Assembly: GCF_018873765.1 (NCBI RefSeq)
Contig: NC_057925.1
Location: 59,284,970-59,348,969, forward strand
Direction: 5' to 3'
DNA: 64,000 nt
Source of the DNA: Telopea speciosissima
Taxonomy: Eukaryota > Streptophyta > Magnoliopsida > Proteales > Proteaceae
Shown: in pieces, positions 1-9,989 of the stretch
Layout: each line of letters begins with the position of its first letter
Numbering within the stretch: position 1 is the first letter of the stretch
The notes under the pieces: model-generated
Seen by the model: only the letters and a program-made list of their open reading frames with translations
What the model was told of the DNA's origin: nothing
Database searches by the model: none
Program-made: the position numbers and the translations under genes

Positions 1-1
1 T

Positions 2-3000
2 ATTTCAATGTCAAATGATGGTAACTGTGTGTTAGCCAGTTGCTTGGATTCTACCTTGCGTCTTTTGGACAGGTAATAATTGATAATTTCTTATTACTGT
101 AGTTAGAGTTTTGAAAGGGTAGTAAGGCTTACACCACAAAGTGTGAAGGACACATGGGGCAAGCACCTTATGTTAAGGGTATGCACCATTTTCATAATAA
201 TAGGGTTTTCATCGCAATATTGTGGCTTAAAAATATTTACTTCCTTAACCTATCGCTAAAAATAAATTTTTATCATATGTGGGAGAGGATTTTTCTCTAA
301 AATCCCTTTTAAGTTGTATTTCGCATCTAGAGAACCATACTTGCTAAATGGAGTTTTGGATCCACTGGCCTGCAATGTGATTCATTATGACTTCTTTGCG
401 ACCATTTGTTGGAACTGAAATCTGATTTTTGTATTATGAATCAATGACTACTTAGCTTTACAAACATGCTCGGACATTATCCTACAGTAAAGGCAAAACA
501 TGGCCAACGAAGTTTTTACCATGGCACCCTCCAAAAGGTTCCTTCAAAACAAAAAAAAAGTAGAGAAATTTCGTACCATGTTCCTTCTTTTCTTTTGGTG
601 ATCAAGTGTCCTTAGCTGCCTGATATAATACCATTATATTTTAGAATTCAAATTATTTTTTAGCAGTGATTGAGTTGAATATGCGTTTTCCTCCCTTGTT
701 TTGTCATCGGTTGTCCGAAGAGGGTGCTAGTACCATTTCCCATTCCTTTTGAGGCTATGACCTGCTGGACAGACATGACCCACTTTGGAGGCCTGAACCA
801 AGAACTGGTCCTGAACCAGTTTTCTGGTCTGGCAAGGGCTGGTAGACGTTTGGCAGTTTCTTATTCAGCTAGCAGGGATTTTATTTGTTATCTTTTTATT
901 CCATCATTTAGTAGGTCCTGTAGGGATTGTTTAGAAGTTTCTCTTTTCTTTCCTAGTTTACTTAGTTACCAGTTAGAGAAGGGATTTCCTCTTTATTTAT
1001 ATGATGTAATCTGGCAATTAGAGACAATTTTGAATGAAAGTATAATGAGGTTTTTGCATGGTTCAAGATCTCGGTCTCCCAAGTTTCTGAGACGAAACCC
1101 ATATGTATTACTGTATCAACCAGGTTTCGACATATTTCAACATTATTTTGGAAATTTTGATAATTTCGACCAAAAAATACCAATTTTAACCAATTTCAAC
1201 CAGCCTATGACATGTCGAGTTTTGCTCAAAAACCTGGGAAGGCCAGTATCGAAACCAGCCTCAAAACCGAGATTTAGAACCTTGGGTTTTTGTTTGCTGT
1301 TGAGCCGAGAGTGGCCGTGAGGAGATTTTCCCCCTTCCTGTGAACATCTTCTTCTTTGTTTTTCCTCTCTTCCCTTCCGACTAGACTTTTCTACCCTTGC
1401 TGTTATTTTTTTTCTCTTTGTAATCCTTTTTCCTTTACTGCAATTCTGTTCTGGCAGCAACTTGGGTTGGGTTGAAACTCAGCATAACTCCGGTTATCAA
1501 TCTATATGGACTGAGATTCTGGGATTCAGTTCAATCTCTCAAAACAATTATAACCCTTAATTCTAGGCCCTTATCACCTTTGCCGTGAACTACAGGTTTG
1601 CAACTTGCTGGTCCTATTTATCGCCTTCAATAGTTGCAGGGTTTCGAAACAGCCCCTTTTGGTTGCTGATTTGACTCGGTATTATTGGAGAAATATGAGG
1701 GAATCCTCTTACGGTACTTCAGCTAAGAGATTTGCGACCATCTAAGGCCATATCCAAGAGCTCCCATTCGAGTTCCCACATCTTTGAAGAAGAGAGAGAT
1801 GGTGGGTGGAGACAAACATTCAAAGGAGGAATAATTTGCTGGATTGCTGAACTTCTGCAAAAATCCACCCATAGACAATGATAACGGGTAGTGGTTCAGC
1901 TGGTCTCCACTGGAGAAGATAATTCAATATTGTTCCAATCCTCGCCCACATTGTTTCTGTTTTATAAGAAAGTTAGAAGAAAATATTTTTACCAAAATGT
2001 TTGTCATCCATGAATTTGAGTGAAACATTTAAACGAGAACAAATTCCTGTTCGAGAGAATGGAGCGAGTTTTTATCAGGGAGGATAGCACAACTGTCATT
2101 TACATTTTTGAAATTAAAAGACTATGTCCCTTTTTTTTTTTATCAGTTTAATTGTAAAAATGAGGGAACCAACCCCAAAGCTCAAGCCTCAGGCCTCAAA
2201 CACCTTTTGCCTTTTCCAAAACTATATGCTATAGACATCTCTTCAGCCTCATGTTTCTATCTATTTATTTTTTTCTTATGGCAGGACCTCTGGGGAACTA
2301 TTGCAAGAATATAAGGGCCATACTTGCAAGGTTTGTACCACAGTTCTAGCATCGAGCAACTCATTCATCACATTGCAAGATGTATTCTATTGTTTTATCA
2401 ATTCATTCATTACTGGTTGCCAAAACTTTCCTTTCTGTTTTGCTGTGGAATTTTTGTCAAATCCTTGCATAGTTTTTTGACTCTTGGACATGATATTTTG
2501 TTTCTGTTATCCCTATGTCAGTCTTACAAGATGGATTGCTGCCTTACCAACACTGATGCCCATGTAACTGGTGGATCTGAGGATGGCTCTATTTTCTTTT
2601 GGGATCTGGTAGATGCCTCTGTGGTTTCAAGTTTCCGAGCTCATGCTTCGGTGGTAAAGTTTTTCCTCTAGTACAGCAGCATTAATGAAGATTATCATGT
2701 TACTGCTTCTAGTAAATTGCCAAAGATACTCTGTGAATAAAATAGATGACTTGTTTCCTTTTAGGGGATTGTCATTATCATTCTTTTAGCATTCTTCTGT
2801 TTATTCAAAAATTTTTTTCTTCTACTTATCCAAAAAAAAAAAAAGGTGAGAGTTTGCTATAAAGAAATTACATTGTCATGTATTTTCTGGTCATGATACT
2901 TCCACAGTCTTTATGGACTGAGTGGCTACAATATCATGCGTAGCATAATTTCCTTCCGACACTGAAAGATTTCTTGTGTTGGCCCAAGGATACAAATATT

Positions 3001-5097
3001 GGTGGATCATGGGATATGTTTTTCTGATCTTGAAGAACAATCACTTAATTGTGGTGTATGGGAACTAAAGTTTTGGATTTGTCAAATTCACTTGTAACAT
3101 TGTCATGATGGTCTCTTGCCACCGTTAAAGATTGCTAACTTGAGGAGGAGTGTCTCTGTTGAGTAGTAATTGTTGGGTTATGTTGAGTGGTAGTTGTAGT
3201 TTCCTTTTACTTGTTTACTTGCTTTTAATTATTTACTTTCATTGGAATCAGACTTAGACTTAGTAGGTCTCCTACAAAGAGTCGATTGCTTGAATATGAT
3301 ATAAATGATGGGGCTAGGCCACGATAGAAATAGATTCTGAATTCTATCGTGGCCTAGGATTCTCTTCCCCTGTCTCCTATCGTGTTGTCTTTCTCTCTCT
3401 CGGTTCTTTATTCTTTTTCATAGATTCAGGTTGGTGATATTTGATTTTGCCTCAGTCACAAATATGTTTAAGATGTACGAGTGTGTGTGCACACGGTTGC
3501 ACACACAGAGACACTAACTAAACATAAGGTTGTATTGGTAGTTGAAGTGTGGGAAAACAGAATTTCTCATCTTGTCCGTTAACTTGGAATATGATCATGA
3601 AGGTACCAGTGGGTCCCATTTGTAGTTTGTCTATGCAGTTGCCCTACCAGGGATATGGTTGCGCCTCGCCTAAAATACCTATAAAAAAGGGATCATGATG
3701 GTCTTTTTGCAAAATATGTTTGGGCCCTACTTAATATTTGTAAAGGCTAGTATAGGGTTGTATAGATGGTAAATAAAGCATACTTGCATTCCTCTTTTAG
3801 AAGTTCTTAGGATAAGTGAATCCAAGGAGGGGTACCTCTTTTAGGCGCCAGTACATCACCCCACTCAAAAAACTTCATACCTTTCTTATTCTTGTTGTAT
3901 GCTTCTAAATTGTTTCAATTTTCTCTACTAAACCACCCTGAGTCAGTGATACTCCATGTTAATTATGCTTTCAATCCTCATTATGGTTATGAAATAAAAA
4001 AACCCTCTATCTGTTTATGCAGGCATCCTCCTAGTCCAATTTTCTTAAAATTTTGTACTACTTCTCTTAGTACCCTTTGGTCTCAACTTTCAAATCCTAA
4101 AGTGTATGCAAGATACCGCATGAGTATTCCTCTAATCTGGACTTTCGCATCAACTCTAACCTGAAGTCTTCGCCTCACTTTTTAAACCTGAAATTAATTT
4201 TCATGAAAACTAATTCAGCTCCTGCAAAACCTAACCCTGTGGTCCATCATATAAACAAATTAGCTCCTAAAAGCTCTCACTCAATCTCTTTTTCCAATTT
4301 TCTAAACCATGCAAACTTTGGCAATGTCCCAACGACATCTCTATGCCAAACCTTAACTTCTTAACATAGCATGGAAATTTATTGGTGTTCTACATCATTG
4401 AACTGGATAATGCTACCAAAACCAGAACCATTCTCTGCTTCCAAATGGTACCATTCTTTGTATCAGATGGTACCATTTATTGGATATACACTGTGGAGTA
4501 CATAAATTGTAATCCTCTACCCGGAAGGGGTATTTAGTCATTCTCTATTAATGAAACTAGTTTGAGCTTGGGAGAGGGAGTCGTCCAACTCCATTGAGCC
4601 ATTCTCTTCTCTCTTTCTACCTTCCCTTCTAAATCACAATTATGTTACTCCATTTGCATCAAGAACCAAAGTCTGTCTTTATTTAGCCACATTTAGCAAG
4701 AATGCCGTGTATAAAGACTGCTTCCTGACTAAAATCAAACTGAAAACTGAGGAATTTCTGTGCTGATTGTCCGTTTCATCTATGGGTTTGATGTAACGTA
4801 CAAAGTTTATTTCTTGCGTGTTTTTTTTTTTTTTGGGTGAATTTATCCTTGCATAATTATTTTGTTGGTTGCCATGCTTGTTCAGTATTCTAAGTGCAAT
4901 TGCTTGTTGATAGAGCCAATATATGGTGGCTGTAATCACTCATTTTAATTATTTGTTTCCATTATATAAGATGAGTAAAATAAATAATGGTTCATGGTTC
5001 TTGTCAGGTAACGAGTGTGAGTTATCATCCAAAGGATAACTGTATGATAACATCCTCTGTTGATGGCACCATTCGAGTGTGGAAGACAAAGTTGTAG
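2..5097 (+). CDS. WDR83: WD40-repeat protein, WDR83/MORG1 family (3' four exons)
   Basis: Four exons with GT-AG introns are read at 2-72, 2285-2330, 2522-2653 and 5008-5097, and the reading frame stays open across all junctions. The product ends in WD40 blades: one piece with CVLASCLDSTLRLLDR, then GELLQEYKGHTCK, then a blade with GGSEDGSIFFWDLVDA and a last blade with SSVDGTIRVWKTKL and a stop at 5095. This order and wording match the C-terminal half of plant homologues of WDR83 (MORG1). In animals that protein is a scaffold in MAPK signalling and is also found in spliceosomes; its plant role is less clear. The N-terminal blades lie left of the window, so the gene is cut by the window edge and not shown to be broken. 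Intron 1 (2.2 kb) and intron 3 (2.35 kb) are enlarged by repeat-derived sequence. Family assignment is from memory of the family, not a search. Confidence 0.9.
690..1620. repeat. Possible LTR-like remnant in WDR83 intron 1
   Basis: This stretch of the first visible intron has the texture of a retrotransposon LTR: a promoter-like T-rich zone, a CT-rich leader around 1340-1450 and an AATTATAACCCTTAATTC-type end zone. No ends, primer site or target duplication could be fixed. The part around 1090-1290 resembles the degenerate 'TTTCGACC/CGAAACC' repeats elsewhere in the window. No protein is supported here: the open frame at 724-1320 has no recognisable domain. Confidence 0.22.
3140..3445 (+). 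mobile_element. Probable Copia-type LTR remnant in WDR83 intron 3
   Basis: A purine-rich tract (ACTTGAGGAGGAG) is followed by TGTCTCTGTTGAG and a TTGGGTTATGTTGAG stretch, as at the junction between a polypurine tract and a Copia LTR. Its right edge is uncertain. It contains a perfect hairpin with 16-bp arms (3314-3329 and 3342-3357, CTAGGCCACGATAGAA and its complement). It is a fossil with no coding part, and the rest of this 2.35-kb intron shows no gene. Confidence 0.3.
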
Positions 5098-5624
5098 CAG
5101 CAAGTAAGCTTTGTTACCTTGCTCACTCTCTCTAAACAGTGCTGGCATTCAAGCTCGCAATTCAAGTTTCTGATATGAATCTTTTTAATTGAAATTAGAG
5201 ATGAAGTACATGTTCTGATTCATAGCTTTAGGTACTTCATTTGGAATGATTTTCTCAGGAGGGAGATCTGGGTTCCATTTTCTTTTAGTTTGGGAGGAGT
5301 GTACTCTATATGCTTCAGAAAAATTTATCATTGTTCCCATTGAAGAAAAAAGTTAACACAGGATGCTACATCTTCATATGCATCTCATACGATGCGACAG
5401 TTATTTTCTTCATGTTCCCCATAAAAATACATAGTACTTGCCATTGTTCAATGTTCGAGTACAGTTTTGGAATAATGACTTCTTTTTGTGGGAGATGGAT
5501 CATTTCCTACACAAATGTGGTGTTGCATGCATTTGGTGTTCTAATGCTTAAAAATATACTTTACATCTGCCACTTGGTAATTCCATGCCCTTCATATATG
5601 TCTTCTTATTACTTGTTAACAGGT

Positions 5625-5955
5625 GACATAAGATGGCTAAGTTGCATACGTTTGATAATTCATGAGAGATGCGACAGGAGATCTGATCAGTCATGCAATA
5701 GCTATGCCGTTTTCTTAGCTCATGTGCAATGGAGGCCTCTGGAAGCTCCAATAAGGAGGCGGTGATATAATTTAGATTGGAGGAACTAAAAGTATCAGGG
5801 GTGGTAGGCCTAAAATGACTCTAGGAGATGTTGAGGAAACACATGCATAGCTTTGGATTAGTAACAAATGAGGCTTTGAATAGAGTTGATTGGAGAAAGG
5901 TCCATGTAGCCGACCCCATTTAATTGGGATTAGGCTGAGTTGAGTTGAGTTGTTT
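5625..5955 (+). mobile_element. RTE-type LINE, 3' end fragment
   Basis: Conceptual translation in changing frames gives the C-terminal tail known from plant RTE LINEs: HVQWRPLEAPIRR, RGGRPKMTLGDV, then a stretch with SFGLVTNEALNRVDWRK and HVADPI. It closes with the usual GTAGCCGACCCCATTTAATT and GGGATTAGGCTGAG followed by a TTGAG/TTG simple tail. All upstream parts of the element are missing. It contains frameshifts and stops, as expected for an old 5'-truncated copy. It lies about 0.5 kb downstream of the WDR83 stop codon. Confidence 0.7.
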
Positions 5956-7240
5956 GTTATGCAATTCATCCTGGCTAAAACCAACCCAGGGCCTCCTTTT
6001 GTTGTATTGCTGCTTTAGCCATGACTTTGATCTAACTTCTGTCTTCTAGGTTATATGTTTTTTTATAGGTTTACAAATAGAATAACACTCTACTGGCATT
6101 CATGCAGGTAATGAACTAGTTTCTTGGATTTCCTCAACTGAACTACTGGCTTGACAGATCTGTGGAGGGCTTGCAATCATCTGATGTTTGGAATTAACTC
6201 AATTGTTCACCATCTGTTGTCCTGTATTACTCGGTTGGATTTTTACTTTTTTTTATTTCTTTTTTTTTTTTGGGGGGGGGGGGGGGGCTGGTTGGCATTT
6301 TTAGTCTCCCTGGCCATTTCCAAGCACAATGCTGAGGTATATATATGCAGGCAGAGTAGTAGTCAACTATTTTACATCATGTAGGCTAGTTATTTTGAGC
6401 ATGGCAATGCGATTTCCACATTCACATCTCATGAATAAGAAAGGCATTTGAATGCACTATTAGGTGAATTAGACCACCTAAACATCAAAAGCCATGGCAC
6501 CTTCCGTTTGCCAAAGACGTGCACTACCAGATGAGGACTAACCATTTGAAAATTTTCCCCCCAATGAAATCAACGGTATTGTTGAAGTTATCTAGCAACT
6601 GCATTGGATTGGATCAATGCATGTCTCAGGAGTTTAATTTCACTCAACAAACAAAGCATATTACCCGGCACAACGTAAGCTAACTTACTAGTACTAGTGA
6701 CTGTAAGAGGGGATTTGTACATCTCGTCCGGTACCCAATGATCGGAGCTACTGGAGCTGCCATATCACTTCTCCACAAAGCAGAATTGGGTTCCCAACAA
6801 CCAAGGAGCTACCATATGACGACTCCACACAGCAGAATTGGGTTTCTAACAACCAAGGAATCTCTCACATGGTCTGCCAATAAGGGAAACTTTTACCGTT
6901 TTTGTTTTCTTTTTTTTCAATTTTTTGGTGCTTGAAATTTTTCACCAACTCCTTTAGCCCCCATAGTCAATCCAAACTCTCAGGTGAAGGCAAAGAGTGA
7001 AGTCAAAGATTCAATCCCAGAATTAGCATAATTGAGACAATTAGCACCTTAGAACACACCCATTGTTTGTCTGCAAAGACTTGAATTCATTTAGGCTGGT
7101 GTTTGCTTGCAAAGAAGATTCATGGTGATGTATAAGGGATGTTGATCGCGCTCTCTTAAGATATTTTTTGCCCATGGCATATGATGAAGACCAGAGTATT
7201 TGATCTTGGCTGTCTATGCTACCTGTGCCATTAGTATGGA
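5956..7240. other. Intergenic, no gene seen
   Basis: No coding region or RNA gene is supported. The stretch holds a T-rich tract followed by a run of 16 G (6272-6287), and a partly repeated pair around 6773-6860 in which CACAAAGCAGAATTGGGTT-like sequence and an AACCAAGGAG motif occur twice. Confidence 0.5.
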
Positions 7241-7242
7241 GC

Positions 7243-7500
7243 AAGGTTTTAAAATGCGGAATTGATCAGTGATGATATCGATCTGTATCAGATCGAGGAA
7301 TTTCCTAGAATAAGTCCTCAGATCCAAAAATAGGGAATTTCTAGGATTTTTAGGTATGAATCGACTGTATTGGATTGATTGGAGTTGGGATCAATCACGA
7401 TGGATTCCAATATGAAATTATGAATCCGCTGATACACCAATCTGATTCCGAGGAATTACTTGAAATGACTCCGCTAAAGAAAAAAAAAAATCAGAAATCA
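7243..7500. repeat. Degenerate 'GGTTTTAAAA' element
   Basis: It starts with AAGGTTTTAAAATGCGG and contains repeated GATCGATCTGTATCAGATCG and TTGGATTGATTGG-like motifs. The same opening and internal style recur at 9140, 14058, 19362, 28083 and 34935, so this is a dispersed non-autonomous repeat family. Ends here are approximate and no target duplication was found. Confidence 0.45.
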
Positions 7501-7697
7501 ATTGGTCGTACACTAGAATGATGCTATTTTTTTGGCATGAGCAATCTCTAAGAGGGGACAAATCTGAGTGTGAATCCATATCCCACATTTTGGCTATTTG
7601 GGGGCCCTACGTAGGAGCAGCTCGTACTGTGGGCTGAGCCAGCATTAACTCTTGCAAGTTACAGCATATTGGTATGGTTGCGAGTTACGTACTTGTA

Positions 7698-7762
7698 AGT
7701 TAATTAATCTTGTTTCTACCCCATAAAAAAAAAATTTTAAAAAAAAAAAGTCAATTAATCTT
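7698..7762 (+). mobile_element. Micro-insertion: A-tail with short head between direct repeats
   Basis: AGTTAATTAATCTT (7698-7711) and AGTCAATTAATCTT (7749-7762) match at 13 of 14 positions and enclose 37 bp starting GTTTCTACCCCAT and continuing as A-rich sequence. This is the pattern expected of a LINE insertion that kept only its last bases and poly(A). Confidence 0.6.
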
Positions 7763-7817
7763 ATCTAAATTGTGTTTAAGAATAATTAAAAAAACTTATG
7801 ATAATTAACAGCAACTT

Positions 7818-7889
7818 GTGGCTGTAGTTTAGTGGTAAGAATTCCACGTTGTGGCCGTGGAGACCTGGGCTCGAATCCCAGCAGCCACA
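7818..7889 (+). tRNA. tRNA-His (GTG)
   Basis: The 72-bp sequence folds as a standard nuclear tRNA: acceptor strands GTGGCTG and CAGCCAC with discriminator A, A-box-like TAGTTTAGTGG, anticodon arm CCACG-TTGTGGC-CGTGG with anticodon GTG at 7851-7853, and T arm with GGGCTCGAATCCC. It has no intron. A CAA motif just upstream (7812-7814) is typical of plant Pol III start regions. There is no T4 run before the next tRNA gene, which starts only 7 bases after this one ends, so the two may share one precursor. Confidence 0.95.
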
Positions 7890-7896
7890 TTTATTG

Positions 7897-7989
7897 CCGA
7901 CCTTAGCTCAGTTGGTAGAGCGGAGGACTGTAGTGGGAAAATTTCTGGTAGACATCCTTAGGTCGCTGGTTCGAATCCAGCAGGTCGAA
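7897..7989 (+). tRNA. tRNA-Tyr (GTA), intron-containing, copy 1
   Basis: The gene opens CCGACCTTAGCTCAGTTGG, the plant tRNA-Tyr 5' half. The GTA anticodon is at 7930-7932, and a 20-bp intron (7934-7953) interrupts the anticodon loop at the usual place, as in other plant tRNA-Tyr genes. The T arm GCTGG-TTCGAAT-CCAGC is perfect. The last acceptor pair is C with A instead of C with G, because the 3' strand reads AGGTCGA. This may weaken the product relative to copy 2. A run of 11 T follows. Confidence 0.92.
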
Positions 7990-7990
7990 A

Positions 7991-8001
7991 TTTTTTTTTT
8001 T
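7991..8001 (+). terminator. Pol III terminator of tRNA-Tyr copy 1
   Basis: Eleven consecutive T residues begin two bases after the tRNA end, well above the four needed for RNA polymerase III termination. Confidence 0.8.
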
Positions 8002-8136
8002 AACTCATTCTCATTGAATTATATTTTAAACTTTCTAGGATTGAAATTTTGAGTCGCTCTGTAAATCAGTATAATATGATTAAGTGGGTGATTTATTACT
8101 TGATTTTTATTGGAATCCCAGCAACAACAAATATAT

Positions 8137-8229
8137 CCGACCTTAGCTCAGTTGGTAGAGCGGAGGACTGTAGTGGGAAATTTCCTGGTGGACATCCTTA
8201 GGTCGCTGGTTCGAATCCGGCAGGTCGGA
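8137..8229 (+). tRNA. tRNA-Tyr (GTA), intron-containing, copy 2
   Basis: It has the same structure as copy 1, with a 20-bp intron of slightly different sequence (TGGGAAATTTCCTGGTGGAC). The acceptor stem is fully paired (CCGACCT with AGGTCGG, discriminator A). The T stem has one G-T wobble. A T run follows at 8240-8248. It looks functional and is the better of the two copies. Confidence 0.94.
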
Positions 8230-8239
8230 ATTATTATTA

Positions 8240-8248
8240 TTTTTTTTT
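8240..8248 (+). terminator. Pol III terminator of tRNA-Tyr copy 2
   Basis: Nine T residues lie 11 bases after the tRNA end, within the normal range for Pol III termination. Confidence 0.7.
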
Positions 8249-8988
8249 CTCATTCTCATTGAATTATATTTTAAATTTTCTAGGATTGAAATTTTGAATC
8301 GCTCAGTGTAATATGATTAAGTGGGTGATTTATCACTTGGTTTTTATTATTCGTATTTTAATTTTATTACTTTTTTTTTTCCCATAATTATTTTCCTTTA
8401 TTTTTATTTTGGCAAAATCCTACTTGGTCGATGGTTGTCCTTGGTTGGGCCACTAAAATCCATTATGTACAAGGATCCAATGATAAAATAAACCATTGGA
8501 TACTAAGGAGATGCTTTATATAGACCACATTCAAATGTCACCCTCAAATTCAATCATTTATGCCTCCCCCATGTGTATGTCTATACAATCCTTCAATAGT
8601 CGCACCTATATGTCAGGTTCATATTATCTGTTTCACAAAATGGTAAGAGTTCTGTTTGGACTGAAACTTAACATGTGAGTAGCGGATCCTGAAGTCTACT
8701 AGTTCACAAAATTTCAGGCTAATCTGATCTTCCCCGTGAGGGAAATGGGCACCAAACACCAGACCTAGCTTGGTTATCTAGATTGCCAGACTAGAGAGCC
8801 TTCTGCCCTTTATTTCAATATGGAAAAGAGTAGGACAACTCCAACTATGGTATAAAAGTGGTAAAAGTATGAGGAGCCTACTTGTCACCAAAATTTGGGC
8901 CTTGTAAAACCTGCCACATGGCAGATAATGCCACTGTATTGCATTAGGATACCATCTTGGACCTACACCCTCTTACAAAAAAAGGTTC

Positions 8989-9129
8989 ATGTTCTCTGTG
9001 CCGCAGCGCAGGCTGTGCCCAGACACATGGGCCTGCCACTTAGGAGGATAGGGTGATCATTGAGCCCATCCCCATTTGTCTGGGCGTGTCTGGGCACAGC
9101 CTGCGTCCCTCGGTACAGAAAACATTCTC
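8989..9129. mobile_element. Foldback MITE, 'GTGCCCAGACAC' family
   Basis: Long imperfect inverted arms: GTTCTCTGTGCCGCAGCGCA and GGCTGTGCCCAGACACATGG on the left, and the complement on the right ending in GAAAACATTCTCC. The same arms recur at 37133-37241 and, more diverged, at 63551-63733. It is non-coding. Confidence 0.7.
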
Positions 9130-9139
9130 CCTACAAAAA

Positions 9140-9297
9140 ATTAGTGGTTTAAAATGGAAGTCAAAAGGTGTATCGGCCAAAAGGTGGATTTTTTAATCCC
9201 GAATCAGTCTGATACAGCCCAATGCAGCCAATCTGTACTGGTATCAGCAATGACCAACACGGTACTCGATACCGTGTTTTATAACCTTGTGTAGACC
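9140..9297. repeat. Degenerate 'GGTTTTAAAA' element
   Basis: The left edge reads AGTGGTTTAAAATGG and the right edge CCGTGTTTTATAACCTTGTG, which are inverted relative to each other. The interior has repeated CTGATAC/CCAAT/GGTATC motifs. It belongs to the family seen at 7243, 19362 and 34935. Confidence 0.5.
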
Positions 9298-9989
9298 AGA
9301 CTTTATTACATCCGGAGTCTGGACTAACATCTCCAGACTACTGTTGTAATCCTGTAGAATTGCAGATTGCTGCTGCTATACTCTTGGTTTGGGCTGCGAT
9401 ATGCACATACTAACCTTACTAAGTCAACCAGGGGACTTGGATTCTTCTTATATTTAGGCCTATGGGTTGATGAATTAGTACAAAAGTGTCTCTGAGATTG
9501 TGTTAGTCTTAAATTGGAGACTAGACTCTGCTTTTCTGAAATTGTTATATCTCAGTTTTTGCTGTCTGGTTTGATTCTTATTTTTCCAGTTTCTGTTCTG
9601 TATCCATTGATTGGCACTTCCAGCTGGAAATGGAAGTCTTTGTGGTTCAGACAATGGCTTGTAAAGAAATTGATCAGTAAAACATAGAAATCTTTACGAC
9701 TTCAATATAATATAAGTCATAGCCTGTTCCATCGTTTTACAAGATGAATCAATCAACTCAGATTGAAACTGAAGCAGAAGACTAAATAACCCAATTGAGT
9801 TAGTACAATGATATTAGAACATCAAATCAAATTTTTTCCTCCTAGATTTGAAGAGAAGTAGGATCCTAATCGCCTCTGCCAATATCGCAAAGACATGTTC
9901 CTTGAGGAACATGAAGAGCTCCTCCCCACTATTCTTCTAATTGCTAATGATATTTCTGGTATGTACACTACCAAGCTACAATGAAAGCT
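9298..9989. other. Intergenic, 3' flank of the bHLH gene
   Basis: No coding or RNA gene is visible. The part next to 9990 probably contains the 3' UTR of the minus-strand bHLH gene. Confidence 0.5.

Larger units (their letters stand above)
7870..8347. repeat. 240-bp tandem duplication carrying tRNA-Tyr
   Basis: Two direct copies with a 240-bp period: about 7872-8107 and 8112-8347. Each contains tRNA-Tyr plus the same AT-rich 3' flank (TTGAATTATATTTTAAA, GATTAAGTGGGTGATTTAT). The second copy begins with GGAATCCCAGCAACAACA, a decayed end of the tRNA-His gene, so the duplicated unit started inside tRNA-His. Confidence 0.88.

Noticed and set aside
724-1320. 198-codon plus-strand open frame
   Set aside because: It lies in an intron, has no recognisable domain, and is covered by LTR-like and degenerate repeat sequence.
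4806-4851. Micro-insertion candidate in WDR83 intron 3
   Set aside because: The T tract plus GGGTGAA fits the pattern, but the flanking repeats (TTTATTTCTTGC and TTTATCCTTGC) align only with a gap.
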